Shown piece by piece: positions 26,901 through 36,300 of a stretch of DNA of 64,000 nt. The DNA is taken from positions 186,001 through 250,000 of the forward strand of contig NZ_LWBP01000210.1 of NCBI RefSeq assembly GCF_002078015.1. The letters are read 5' to 3'. The notes below the pieces were generated by a model. The model searched no databases, was not told the origin of the DNA, and saw only the letters and a list, made by a program, of their open reading frames with translations. Within the stretch, counting starts at the first letter, position 1. Each line of letters starts with the position of its first letter. Origin of the DNA: Niastella populi. GTDB lineage: Bacteria > Bacteroidota > Bacteroidia > Chitinophagales > Chitinophagaceae. The position numbers and the translations under genes were made by a program.

Positions 26901-27314
26901 CCGGGCGGACAAAAAGTTTACAACGATGGTATGATAATAAAAGGGGTAACTGCTGATGGTAAAGAAAACACTACTATCATAGATGCACCTACATATTACC
27001 GCTACCATTATAACTGGGGTTCATTTGTAGGATCAAATATCAGCTATGCTGACGCTGTGTTCGATAATGATTTTATCAAAATGCGTGAAGTGGTCCTGTC
27101 ATATACGTTGCCCAGAAAAGTGGCCGGCTTAATAAAAGCACAAAACCTTACGCTAAGTGTTTATGGTAGAAACCTGTTTTACTTCGACAAGGCGCTGCCT
27201 AACTACGATCCTGAAGAAGGTGTTGGTACTAACTGGGTTTCTCAGGGTACAACCAATGGTCAGGGTAACGCCGCTACCCGTTCATTCGGTGGCAGCATCA
27301 GGGTTTCATTCTAA
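23994..27314 (+). CDS. SusC/RagA TonB-linked outer-membrane transporter (pair 1)
   Basis: TonB-dependent oligosaccharide transporter of 1106 residues. It has a signal peptide (TGTAQ), a carboxypeptidase-regulatory-like beta-sandwich (GVVKDSTGKALPGVSISEKG), a plug domain (SALYGKAPGVTISTNPGG, VDGVVIRN, SINILKGAAASALYG) and a 22-strand barrel ending in GGSIRVSF. It has no STN domain, unlike its paralogue at 51981. Codon use favours GGT, AAC and similar codons more than the neighbours, hinting at high expression. A SusD partner follows. No glycosidase is attached, so it is an orphan pair that may import products made elsewhere. Confidence 0.96.
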   Translation: MTKATIRLLLVMLAGIWSLTGTAQEKRMISGVVKDSTGKALPGVSISEKGSTTATVSDMNGVFRIPVSSANPILVFSSIGFDRKEVTVGSQTTLDVSLAGEITSLEGVVVTALGIKKDQRKLGYATSQVTGKDILQTAPTNFASALYGKAPGVTISTNPGGATSAASIQIRGINSINGQGQPLLVVDGVVIRNGDANSEGYWGGNQRLNGNGLLDINPENIESINILKGAAASALYGSDANFGVVVITTKNGKGRKGLGVDVNLSANVEQVAVVPDLQTEYGPGYERAVNIGQGADDQGWINRTINGQAVQYPNYRAYAQFGPKIDGRQIYYWDGTMREYKGQNLWKEFYRTGHSQIANIAINNSTDKMNYRLSYTRNDYKGIQIGGKQEKNTFNFNSTYKVTSKVSVDLIANYINEKVHNRPRQLYYVTNNFGGFFSPADNMDAYFNKYQTSKGYKWVDWNSNLDVEERLKYNIRAKDFLDFLWNQLANNFDETSNRFLVSATLNWNIAKGLNFRGRYGTDYTGYYAETKEKSTQPISFGATGRYATNSNRFVVNYGDVLLSYNRKLSEDFNTTVSVGYQARKEDYRWNEATTRDGLTQENWFSLNASKNNSGSTVRNQRLVKDGAFGILNIEYKDFLFVEGTLRREVTSSLAPGNNTFYYPGVSAAFELTNALQLPAFFTYSKLRASWGVVGNPPPAYVGNVAYYSNPPSNVEGIPILYPPTTRYGNKDLKNEQKNEIEFGLENRFLNNRLGFDLTYYNDKIKDQILELTTPATIGASSVWVNVGDMRNYGVELGLYGTPVKTKDYAWDTRLNIAFNRNKVISLMPGLERLQQANLDNGSAFVVAQPGKAAGEIVGYKRRTDDKGNYIITASGLHEINFDTLQSLGNLQPKAVGGFINNFSYKNWNLNVVVDFRFGGQIISQAMLYGTGSGMYKSTLHGRDTEHGGLSFYTDASGKNIQVPAGTAAGPGGQKVYNDGMIIKGVTADGKENTTIIDAPTYYRYHYNWGSFVGSNISYADAVFDNDFIKMREVVLSYTLPRKVAGLIKAQNLTLSVYGRNLFYFDKALPNYDPEEGVGTNWVSQGTTNGQGNAATRSFGGSIRVSF

Positions 27315-27338
27315 ACACATTGAAAAACATTGACAATT

Positions 27339-28892
27339 ATGAAAAAACTTATTATAACAATCCCGCTTTTAATTATGGCGGCAGGCGCGCTGGTAACGGG
27401 TTGTAAGAAATCTGAGATCACGGGTAGTTATTTTGATCCCAATGCTTCTGTAAACGCCACTATTCCAGCTTTGTATTCAGGTTTATTCTATAATGAAAGA
27501 GTGTTACCGCGTTATTGGGGACTGTTCACTTTTCAGATCCCTATGATGGGTACTTATAGCCAGACCGCCGGTTATACCCAGGGCGATAAAGTTTATGAGC
27601 AGGCGGTTAACTATACCAAAGACCGCTGGGATTATTTTTATAATAATACCATAGCCCGGTATCGTGAAATTGAAAAGTACTATGGCAATCTTGCAACCGA
27701 TGCTGAAAAAGCAGGTTATCAGTTGTTCCTTGAAACGTCAAGGATATTCCTGTACGACCAAACTTCACAAATGGTAGATATGTGGGGTGATATTCCTTTT
27801 TCAACTGCAGGTCAGTTGAATACAACAGGAACTATTGTACTGGCTTCTTATGATAAGGGTGTTGATATTTATACGAACATCCTGAACGATCTGAAACGTA
27901 TTTCAGATTACCTGGCAACTGTAAAACCAGAGCAATTCTACCAGGATCAGTTGACCGCTTATGATTACATCAATAAAGGGTCAATTACCAAATGGCGTAA
28001 ATATGCCAACTCGTTGATGTTGCGCTTGGCTATGCGTATTTCTTATCAGAATGAAACCGCAGCCAAGTCACTGGTGCAAACCATTCTGGGTAATGCCACT
28101 CAGTATCCTACTGTTGATGCTGCTGCTGAAACTATAAAAATTCAACCTTCAAGCACTACCAGTACACTTACTGTTCTCAATGATATCAGAAATGGTTTTG
28201 GTGTAAATCCGTTTCCAGGCAGCAAAATGGTTGATACCATTATGGCGCCGGCAGCAGATCCCCGCTTACCCATTTACTTTACTGCAAATAGAAGAGGCGA
28301 ATACAAGGGTGTGCCTTATAACTGGACAGCTACCCGTGTGGCAGACTCAGTTGCTACCAATTACTTCTCCCGCTGGGATTCTACTACCTTCAGTGAGAAC
28401 AATGTGTTCCCTGGTATAATTATCTCCGCCGCCGAAGTAAGCTTTTTGAAAGCAGAAGCGTTTGAAAGATGGGGTGGTGGAAATGCAAAAACAGCATATG
28501 AAACAGGCGTTAAGCAATCCATTCAGTTCTATCAGTCGGTAAATGCAGGCAGCAGCCATACCGGAGCAAAAGAAGCAATGCCTTCAGATGGAGTTATTAA
28601 TACTTACCTGGCAAATCCTGCCATAGCATATGGTACCGATAACCTGGAAAAGATCGCCACGCAGAAGTGGATCGATTTTGGCGTGATCCAGGCTCACCAG
28701 GCATGGATCGAATGGCGCCGGACAAAATTGCCTAAGTTAAATTTCCCAAATGATCCTTCGTCTGTGCTGTCGCCCGCCCCGCCCACTCGGTTGTTGTATC
28801 CTTCAACTGAAGTCAGCTTAAATGCAGCAAACTATGCAGCAGTGAAGTCGAGTGATAACGTTACTACCAAAGTATTTTGGGATGTAAAATAA
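27339..28892 (+). CDS. SusD-like nutrient-binding lipoprotein (pair 1)
   Basis: Surface lipoprotein of 517 residues that caps the SusC channel. Lipobox LVTGC; then the SusD-like core with DRWDYFYNNTIARY, FLYDQTSQMVDMWGDIPF and KAEAFERWGG, matching the SusD/RagB 'nutrient-binding' (SusD-like 2) branch. The ATG at 27339 is preferred over TTG at 27330. It starts 24 bp after susC and ends before a strong terminator. Confidence 0.95.
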   Translation: MKKLIITIPLLIMAAGALVTGCKKSEITGSYFDPNASVNATIPALYSGLFYNERVLPRYWGLFTFQIPMMGTYSQTAGYTQGDKVYEQAVNYTKDRWDYFYNNTIARYREIEKYYGNLATDAEKAGYQLFLETSRIFLYDQTSQMVDMWGDIPFSTAGQLNTTGTIVLASYDKGVDIYTNILNDLKRISDYLATVKPEQFYQDQLTAYDYINKGSITKWRKYANSLMLRLAMRISYQNETAAKSLVQTILGNATQYPTVDAAAETIKIQPSSTTSTLTVLNDIRNGFGVNPFPGSKMVDTIMAPAADPRLPIYFTANRRGEYKGVPYNWTATRVADSVATNYFSRWDSTTFSENNVFPGIIISAAEVSFLKAEAFERWGGGNAKTAYETGVKQSIQFYQSVNAGSSHTGAKEAMPSDGVINTYLANPAIAYGTDNLEKIATQKWIDFGVIQAHQAWIEWRRTKLPKLNFPNDPSSVLSPAPPTRLLYPSTEVSLNAANYAAVKSSDNVTTKVFWDVK

Positions 28893-28920
28893 GTTACATA
28901 TTAAGTGTTGAGAGTTAACA

Positions 28921-28948
28921 GCCCCGGTAATCGTACCGGGGCTTTTTT
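28921..28948 (+). terminator. Rho-independent terminator
   Basis: A perfect 9-bp stem GCCCCGGTA/TACCGGGGC (28921-28929 and 28934-28942) with an ATCG loop, followed by TTTTTTA. It closes the susCD pair. Confidence 0.92.
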
Positions 28949-29008
28949 ATTGGGTAAAGTCGGCAATTTCTGACCAATTGCTTAAATTGACCCGTCAATA
29001 CCATTACC

Positions 29009-30370
29009 ATGGAAACAATATTTATAGTGCTGTTGGTTCTTCTGCTGCTGGTTAGCGTCATTACCCTGGGTGTTGCATTGAAAGTAATGGGGGCGAAGAA
29101 CAATACCGATTGGATGGCCATGAAGTATAAAATGGAAAATGTGATGACGGAGATCGCCCGGATAGAGGCTGCCGTGAAACAGGAAATGGTTACCAACCGC
29201 CAGGAAACGGGCGATAATACACAACGCATTCGCGCCGAGCTGGCCGCTTCGCTCAAAAATTTCGGCGAGCTTATAACCCAAACCATGTCAAGCGCCAGTA
29301 CGGTGCAGAAAGATAGCTTTCATGCTTTGCTGAACAAACAAAGCGAACAGAATAATGCCATAGCATTTCGGTTAGACCAGATGCGTGAAACCCTGGAGAA
29401 GAAAATGGCCGAGATGCAAACGGGCAATGAACGCAAGCTCGATGAAATGCGCGCAACCGTTGACGAAAAATTACAAAAAACGCTGGAGGCCCGTTTGGGT
29501 GAATCGTTCAAACTGGTAAGCGAGCGGCTGGAAGCTGTGCATAAGGGACTTGGCGATATGCAGCAACTGGCAACCGGCGTAGGCGATTTGAAGCGGGTAC
29601 TTACCAATGTAAAGTCAAGAGGTGTGCTGGGCGAATATCAACTGGAAAGCATACTTGAACAAATTCTCACCATCGATCAATACGGGCGCAACGTAAAAAC
29701 AAAAGAGGGTTCCAATGCATTGGTGGAGTTTGCCATAAAATTACCGGGGCGCGGTGACAAAGATAAAGTGGTATGGCTGCCCGTCGACTCCAAATTCCCC
29801 AAGGAAGATTTTGAAGCGTTGATGGATGCATACGATCAGGCAATACCCGATCTGGTGGAAGAGATCAGGAAGAATTTTATAAAAGGCATTCGGAAATGCG
29901 CCCTGGATATCAGCAGCAAATATATTGACCCGCCAAATACAACTGATTTTGCCATCCTGTTCCTGCCCTTCGAAAGCCTGTATGCCGAGGTGTTGCGTAC
30001 GCCCGGTTTGTTTGAAAGCATTCAACGGGAATATAAGATCATCATTACCGGTCCAACCACGTTATCGGCTTTGCTGAACAGCTTGCAAATGGGTTTCAGA
30101 ACGCTGGCCATTGAAAAAAGATCAGGTGAAGTATGGCAGTTGCTGGGAGCGGTGAAAACCGAGTTCGGCAACTTCGGCGGTATACTGGAGAAAACGCAAA
30201 AGAAACTACAGGAAGCCAGCAATGTAATAGAACAGGCAGGTGTGCGGTCGAGGGCAATTGAAAAGAAATTACGCGCTGTACAGGAATTGCCGAAAGACGA
30301 TGCGGTTGCACTTCTCGGAAAGCAGAATCCTTTGAATTTGGAGCAGGGGGATGAGGGTGAAGAAGGATAG
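29009..30370 (+). CDS. rmuC: RmuC-family DNA recombination protein
   Basis: Product of 453 residues: an N-terminal membrane helix (about 4-26), a long coiled coil (about 40-185), and the RmuC nuclease-like domain (SRGVLGEYQLESILEQIL, LPGRGDKDKVVWLPVDSKFP, DFAILFLPFESLYAEVL). RmuC proteins limit DNA inversions and are thought to act as nucleases. It stands alone between a terminator and a damaged Rhs locus. Confidence 0.95.
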   Translation: METIFIVLLVLLLLVSVITLGVALKVMGAKNNTDWMAMKYKMENVMTEIARIEAAVKQEMVTNRQETGDNTQRIRAELAASLKNFGELITQTMSSASTVQKDSFHALLNKQSEQNNAIAFRLDQMRETLEKKMAEMQTGNERKLDEMRATVDEKLQKTLEARLGESFKLVSERLEAVHKGLGDMQQLATGVGDLKRVLTNVKSRGVLGEYQLESILEQILTIDQYGRNVKTKEGSNALVEFAIKLPGRGDKDKVVWLPVDSKFPKEDFEALMDAYDQAIPDLVEEIRKNFIKGIRKCALDISSKYIDPPNTTDFAILFLPFESLYAEVLRTPGLFESIQREYKIIITGPTTLSALLNSLQMGFRTLAIEKRSGEVWQLLGAVKTEFGNFGGILEKTQKKLQEASNVIEQAGVRSRAIEKKLRAVQELPKDDAVALLGKQNPLNLEQGDEGEEG

Positions 30371-30690
30371 TTAATGTTTAACTTCGTGATAGGCAGGACC
30401 GGAATCTCGGCTGTCCCGTACTATTTTCAAGCCATTTTGACGGAACCGCTCACTTCAACCTGTATATACAAAAAACTACCAACGTGCCGTAATGAATATG
30501 CGAAAAGGGTCTTTACACTGTATGTGACCAAAGATCCGATCAGGACTTAAGGAAAATCCAACACATAACGTATTTTTTTTTTACTTTTGAATTCAAAGTT
30601 TCCAACTGGCCCAATACTATTCAATTAACTGTTAGCTTCAATAATTCAGATCAGTCAATTAACATCCTGGTTAAAATTTTAAAGGAATAT
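30371..30690. other. gene-free spacer after rmuC
   Basis: I see no gene, hairpin or repeat in these 320 bp apart from a T-run near 30570. The stretch is the upstream flank of the damaged Rhs gene. Confidence 0.5.
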
Positions 30691-31168
30691 TTATTATGTT
30701 TCAGAAGAGTTTTCTGTAGCCTTATCCTCATTGGCTTGTTAGCGTTACGGACAATTGCACAAACAAAACCATTGGCGGAATCCGTAATCGGGAAAGGTGA
30801 TTACCACAACTACAAATTATATAGGCGGCCTTGTTTACCAAAGCAAAGCGACTGTACCGGCAGAGGCAACTGACCATACCGATCAACTCCAGCATATAAT
30901 GCACGAAGAAGGAAGAACACGGTTTGTAGCTGCAGTGGACAACAACCCGGGCAGTTTTGAGCACGACTATTTTGTTAAGGATCATTTGGGTAATGTGCGT
31001 ATGGTACTGACAGAAGAACGTAAAACGGATATCTACCAGGCGACTATGGAACCGGCCATACGGAACTTTGAAGTAGCTTTATTCGGCAACAAGGTAGAGT
31101 CAACTGCCCAAACCAAAGACCCCGATTTTGATGCGGATAAACCTTCCCCATTGTTTCAAAACTATTGA
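30691..31168 (+). pseudogene. remnant of Rhs/YD-repeat protein, internally deleted
   Basis: Two pieces of one large gene appear to be fused in different frames. From 30691 a signal-peptide-like stretch (LILIGLLALRTIAQTKPLAE) lacks a start codon. At 30797 the frame changes to the C-terminal end of the Rhs core: TTTTNYIGGLVYQSK, LQHIMHEEGRTRF, and HDYFVKDHLGNVRMVLTEE, the Bacteroidota version of the Rhs core end. The many YD repeats between are gone. This fits an internal deletion that left the secretion signal and core terminus side by side. Confidence 0.75.
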
Positions 31169-31463
31169 TAGATTTAGCGAAGGTGTTGCAACAAGTATCA
31201 AGAGCATTGACATGGGAGCAAAGAGTTATATTGGAGCAGGTAAAGTATTCGATGTCTTAAAGGGATATATAGATGTATTAATGCAGTTTAAAGGTGGCTC
31301 AAGGGCCGGTGTCATTATTAAGGAAGCAGATATTACATCTAAAGTATTGCAGGTTGCAATAAAGCCGTTTGGCACCAGCCTGATGCAGTGGGTTGAAATA
31401 GCGAAAGCCTGGCAATATGCATACAAAAACAATATAGGATTTCAATTAAGATTAATAAAATGA
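31128..31463 (+). pseudogene. CDI-like endonuclease toxin C-terminal domain, detached
   Basis: In a frame different from the Rhs core remnant, this reads IDRFSEGVATSIKSIDMG, AKSYIGAGKVFDVLKGYID, then ITSKVLQVAIKPFGTSLMQW. That pattern resembles the restriction-endonuclease-like toxin ends of CdiA/Rhs proteins. The domain looks complete, but it has lost the reading-frame link to its carrier, so it is probably not delivered. It overlaps the next gene by 4 bp (ATGA). Toxin family inferred from recalled motifs. Confidence 0.65.
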
Positions 31464-31918
31464 TTTATATGCCTGGAGCTTCAATTTATAAGCTACATTC
31501 CGAAGATTACCTGATGTTTGCCTTATGCAAAACTAAAAGTGGATTCTCCGTTGCATGTGATCCGTTCACTCGTATCGCTAAAGATGATAGAGGCGTTGAT
31601 GTGGTTGTTAATGCATTAAAAGTTTCCCTCAATACAGATGATACAAAACGGTTACCCGATCCCCAGAACTGGAAGGAATTCGAACAGAATTTTTTACAGA
31701 AATGTGGACTGAAAACTTTACAGCCGCTGCAAAAGGCCGGAACGCTTTTGGTTGAAATTTATAGAGAAGACAACTATCTGGTATTTCTGCCAACGAAGCG
31801 TGGTGAAGATGCTAATTTTGAGCATAAGGACAGGGCCGAAGCTGTTAAAGTATTATTTACTGCTTCTAATAAAGAAATAATGCAGGCCCTGGAGGAAACT
31901 TTCAGCAAATGTGAATAG
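31460..31918 (+). CDS. putative immunity protein to the CDI-like toxin
   Basis: A 152-residue soluble acidic protein with no signal peptide, starting in a 4-bp overlap with the toxin domain. Position directly after a polymorphic toxin end, size and composition are those of immunity proteins, though I recognise no specific immunity family. The frame is intact while the carrier gene is wrecked, which suggests the immunity function is retained. The long inverted repeat after it closes the locus. Confidence 0.65.
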   Translation: MIYMPGASIYKLHSEDYLMFALCKTKSGFSVACDPFTRIAKDDRGVDVVVNALKVSLNTDDTKRLPDPQNWKEFEQNFLQKCGLKTLQPLQKAGTLLVEIYREDNYLVFLPTKRGEDANFEHKDRAEAVKVLFTASNKEIMQALEETFSKCE

Positions 31919-31942
31919 TGTTTATTTCAATTAATTTACAAT

Positions 31943-31991
31943 TATGGCTTCTAGTTGTAGAGAATTTTTATTACTACCACTAGAAGCCATA
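31943..31991. terminator. 13-bp inverted repeat after immunity gene
   Basis: TATGGCTTCTAGT (31943-31955) and ACTAGAAGCCATA (31979-31991) are perfect inverted copies with a 23-bp loop. Only TCTTTT follows, so terminator activity is plausible but weak. Confidence 0.45.
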
Positions 31992-32083
31992 TCTTTTAAA
32001 CAGAAGAACTGAAAAGAAAGAGTAACCTATTTATTATGCTGGAGTGAGACCCGAATTTCAGGCCCTCAACTATTCATTGGAGG

Positions 32084-32866
32084 TTACAGTAGCGTAAGAT
32101 TTTTAGCTTTATACGCCTGTAATTCGTTGCTGTCGGGGGTAAGTTCTGTGATTAAATAATCGATCTCATTTACGTCTGCGATCTTCATTTGCATCACCGA
32201 ATTCAGTTTTTCAGAAATGGTAAGTACGGCTACTTTGTCGGCCGCATTGATCATCGCTTTTTTTACCTGAATGGTTTCCCAGTCTGAATCGGTTAAACCG
32301 CTGTTGGAATCGATGGCATTGATACCGAGAATGCACAGGTCGGCTTTTATATTACTGAGGTATTGAAAAACTTCGCCGCTAACGGTCATCTGGCTGTAGG
32401 TAGAAATTTGTCCGCCGATCATAATGGTCTTGATCATTGGTTTATCGAGCAGCTCAACTGCAGAAAGTACATTTACGGTAATGAATGTGGCCCGCAGGGT
32501 AGCAGGTATTTTTTTGATGAACTCCCTGATGGTAGTCCCCCCGCCGATAAGCACGATCATATCTTCCTTCAACAGCTGCAGGGTTTTATCGGCAATGATC
32601 TCTTTATGTTGCTGCGAATAGGTTTGCGACTCATGGCCAATATGGTAGGCAGCCGACATCACCCCGCCTTTAATGCGGATCACCTGGCCCTCTTCGGCCA
32701 GCTCATTCACATCGCGCCGGATGGTGTCTTCCGACACATCTATCAGCTTTACCAGGTCGGTAAACATTAAACGGGTATGGATATTTACCTGTTTAGTGAT
32801 AAGCTTCTTCCTTTCCTTTTTCTGCAATGCAACCGGCGCCGGTGTATTGGGATTATTGTTTGCCAT
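32084..32866 (-). CDS. DeoR/GlpR-family transcriptional regulator
   Basis: Product of 260 residues with the DeoR helix-turn-helix (FTDLVKLIDVSEDTIRRDVNELAEEGQVIRIKGG) and the C-terminal sugar-phosphate sensor domain (LIGGGTTIREFIKKIP, GGQISTYSQMTVSG, CILGINAID). Such regulators usually repress sugar genes and release DNA on binding a phosphorylated sugar. It is divergent from a SusC/SusD and catabolic operon that includes a KDG-type kinase; the kinase product could be its signal. TGCAAAT palindromes lie in the shared region and also at 1156-1170, so it probably controls both loci. Confidence 0.92.
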   Translation of the reverse strand: MANNNPNTPAPVALQKKERKKLITKQVNIHTRLMFTDLVKLIDVSEDTIRRDVNELAEEGQVIRIKGGVMSAAYHIGHESQTYSQQHKEIIADKTLQLLKEDMIVLIGGGTTIREFIKKIPATLRATFITVNVLSAVELLDKPMIKTIMIGGQISTYSQMTVSGEVFQYLSNIKADLCILGINAIDSNSGLTDSDWETIQVKKAMINAADKVAVLTISEKLNSVMQMKIADVNEIDYLITELTPDSNELQAYKAKNLTLL

Positions 32867-33042
32867 AAACTATTGAAACATTGTTTGGATTAAGGTCCCT
32901 CTCCAATTGACAAAATTCAATATTTACCTCGAAATAAAACGGCTTCTTTAAAGGTTAGGCGATTTTATTTTTCAATCAGGAAGGGTAACCCCGGAATTGT
33001 AAAGACCTTCTATTTATGCAATTGTTGCAATAATACAATAAT

Positions 33043-33057
33043 TGCAAATATTTTGCA
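33043..33057. promoter_or_regulatory. TGCAAAT palindrome near DeoR-type gene
   Basis: TGCAAATATTTTGCA differs from the perfect palindrome at 33211-33225 by one position. With adjacent TTGCAA direct repeats (33025-33030, 33042-33047) it forms an operator cluster, likely for autoregulation of the divergent regulator. Confidence 0.5.
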
Positions 33058-33210
33058 AAGTTAATTCCATTCTTTCGTTTTTGACGTCTACCTGGCAGAT
33101 AATTTATTGTTAGTTGATAATCAGTATTTATTGTGGCATTTGCTTTATCTGCATCCTTAACCGCTCTCAAATGCCTTTATCTAAGTATTTGCAGTATTTT
33201 GAATAATAAT

Positions 33211-33225
33211 TGCAAATAATTTGCA
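33211..33225. promoter_or_regulatory. perfect 15-bp palindrome before susC, likely operator
   Basis: TGCAAATAATTTGCA is identical to the site at 1156-1170. Its TTTG (33220-33223) could serve as the -33 element with TATTTAAA (33242-33249) as the -7 region, 18 bp apart, so bound repressor would block the susC promoter. Confidence 0.65.
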
Positions 33226-33300
33226 GTTATTTCGTTTTTGTTATTTAAATTGAGACAGAATTCGCAACGTAACCAAACATTCTACTCAACTCAAACGCTT

Positions 33301-36300
33301 ATGAAACGAGTCAAACTAATTGCTTCGGGCAGCTTGCTGCTATGTTTTCATTTCTTATTCTCCTTCCCGGGCCTGGCCCAAACGACCCAATTGAAAGGGC
33401 TGGTAAAAAGCGAAGCCGACCAGTCGCCACTTCCCAACGCCACGGTAACCCTGGTAACAGGCAAAGGTGACGCCTCCACCACAACCGATTTAAAGGGACG
33501 TTTTACCCTGGTGGTGCCCGCCGGTTTGGGTTCTTCAGAGCTGCAATTACTTATTACCTCGGTAGGGTTTGAAAAAAAGCAGGTCACTGTTACGCCGGGT
33601 GAAACAATGATTACCATCTCGTTGAAAAATGGCAGTGCCGATATGCTCGACAACGTGGTAGTAACGGCATTGGGCGTGAAAAAAGAACGGAAAGCGGTAG
33701 CTTATGCCGTTACCGAAGTAAAAGGGAGCGAGTTTACCCAGGCTCGTGAAAATAACGTTGCCAATGCGCTGACCGGTAAAATTGCTGGCGTTAATGCCGC
33801 CGGTTTATCAACAGGTCCAGGCGGTTCAAGCCGGGTTACTATAAGAGGTAATGGTTCTTTAAATGGCGATAACCAGCCGCTGTATGTAATTAACGGAATG
33901 CCCATAGATAATTCAGTGCCGGGCGGTGCGCCTACTGTAAATGGTATTACGTTCAATATCGACCGCGGCGATGGCATAGCCGGTATAAACCCCGACGATA
34001 TTGAATCAATAAGTGTATTGAAAGGAGGAACGGCCGCAGCCTTGTACGGTTCGCGGGCGGCGAATGGCGTAATTCTTATTACCACAAAAAAAGGCAGGGC
34101 GCAAAGAGGAATTGGTGTGGAATATAATTCAACCTATACCATGGAGAACATTGCGGTCATTCCCGATTTTCAGTACGAATATGGCCAGGGCGCCCAGGGG
34201 GTAAAACCTACAACCCTTGCCGCATCACAGGCAAGCGGCAGGTTTTCGTGGGGGGCAAAAATTGATGGTTCGAAAGATTATGTAGGTGTTGACGGCAATA
34301 CACATCCGTATGTTGCACAAAAAAAGAACCTGCAGAACTTTTATCAAACGGGCACCACGTTTACCAATACCATAGCGCTTACCGGCGGTTCCGATAAGTT
34401 CAATTTCCGGTTCTCCGCTGCCGACCTGAACAGTAAAGGTATTCTACCAAATACTACCTATAAGCGCAAAACTTTTAACCTGTCTGTAAACAGTAAACTA
34501 AGCGATAAACTACACCTCGACGCGGTAGTGCAATATAATCTTGAAGAAGGGAAGAACCGTACCATGGCTGGCGATGCCCTTGGAAATCCTAACTGGACCC
34601 CGCTTGAAATTGCCAATACGGCCGATGTGCGCTGGCTCGATCCCGGTTATGATGCAAACGGCAATGAAACGATCTGGAACGATGTGGCCATTGCCTCGAA
34701 CGGGTATTTTGTGCGCAATAAATGGCAGGAAAACGACCGGAAGAACCGGTTTATAGGTCAGGCCGATATTTCGTACGAACTGGTAAAAAACCTGGTATTC
34801 AAAGGCTCGGTGAGCCGTGATTTTTATAACTATAATTACTCGCACGTAATGCCTACCGGAACGTTATATACGCCGAATGGCGAGTATGCCGGTTTGAAAT
34901 CTGATGTGTCTGAAACCAATGCCATGGTTACCGCCTCGTACAAAACATCTGTGGCGGGGAAACTCGGCATTTCGGTAATGGCCGGTGCAAATAGCCGCAA
35001 ATTCAATAACGACCAGCTTAACATGAGCGGCCGGAATTTTACCATACCTTATTACTACAGTTTTTCAAATTTGTCAACGGCATCTACCATACCGTATAAC
35101 GGCCGTATTACCACGAATTCGGTTTTTGCTTCTGTAGACCTCGATTACAAGAACCTGTTGTTTATTACGTTAACAGGCCGCGAAGACTGGTTCTCGACCC
35201 TCAGTTCAAAAAATAACCATATTTTTTATCCGAGTGTAGGCGGCGCCTTTATCCTGTCCGATGCGCTCAGCCTTCCTTCCCTTTTTAACTTTGCCAAACT
35301 GAGAGCCTCATGGGCGCAGGTAGGCGGCGGAGCGCCCGATCCGTATGCTATCAATCTTACTTATAGCAATGTGCCCAGTTCGGGGCCGGCGTTATTGAAC
35401 GTTACCAGTAACAATATCTCAAATCCCAACCTGAAGCCATATACTTCAACTACCTACGAAGCCGGTATTGAACTGCAAATGCTGCGCAACAGGCTGGGAC
35501 TTGATTTTACCGTTTACAACCGTAAAACAACAAACGATATTGTAAATACGGCTATTTCCTCTACCTCGGGTTATAACAATGTAATTCTGAATGTAGGCGA
35601 ATTGCGCAACCGGGGCATAGAGGCATTATTGACCGGTAAACCGGTTACCGGTAAGTTTAGCTGGAACGTTAGCTATAATGTAGCCTACAACAACAGTAAA
35701 GTTGTTCAACTGGCTCCCGGTTTAAAAAGTATCCAGATAGCCAATGCCGTTGGTAACTGGTGTTACATCAACCATATCGAAGGCCAGCCTTTCGGTACCC
35801 TCGTAGGTACCCGCATGGTTAAGGATGAAAATGGAAACACTGTTTTCAATGCTACCACAGGATTGCCGGTTGTAAGCCCGCTGCAGGAACTGGGCAACAG
35901 CGTGGCGCCGCTTACCATGGGGCTCACCAATGAATTCAGGTATAAAGATTTTTCGTTCAGCTTTTTGCTCGATGGTAAATTCGGTAACAAGGTTTTCTCC
36001 GTCTTCGAACTATATGCTACCCGTATGGGCAAATTGAAAAGTACGCTGCCCGGCCGTGAGAACGGACTGGAACTAAAAGGAGTTGACCAGGCCGGCAACC
36101 CGTATTCAAGAACCGTATCGGTAGCCAATCTGCGCCCATACTACGACAATTTCAAAACTTACTCCGAATTGTTCCTGCATGATGGCAGTTTTGTAAAGCT
36201 CAGGCAGGTGATACTCTCGTATAACATCCCCGTAAGTAAAATAAAGTTCCTGAAAATTCAGGCGGCCAGCCTGTCGTTCGTTGCCCGTAACCTGGCCATC

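Noticed and set aside
30797-31168. Intact small gene
   Set aside because: It is recognisably the end of an Rhs core, starts at a chance GTG, and is out of frame with both flanking pieces.
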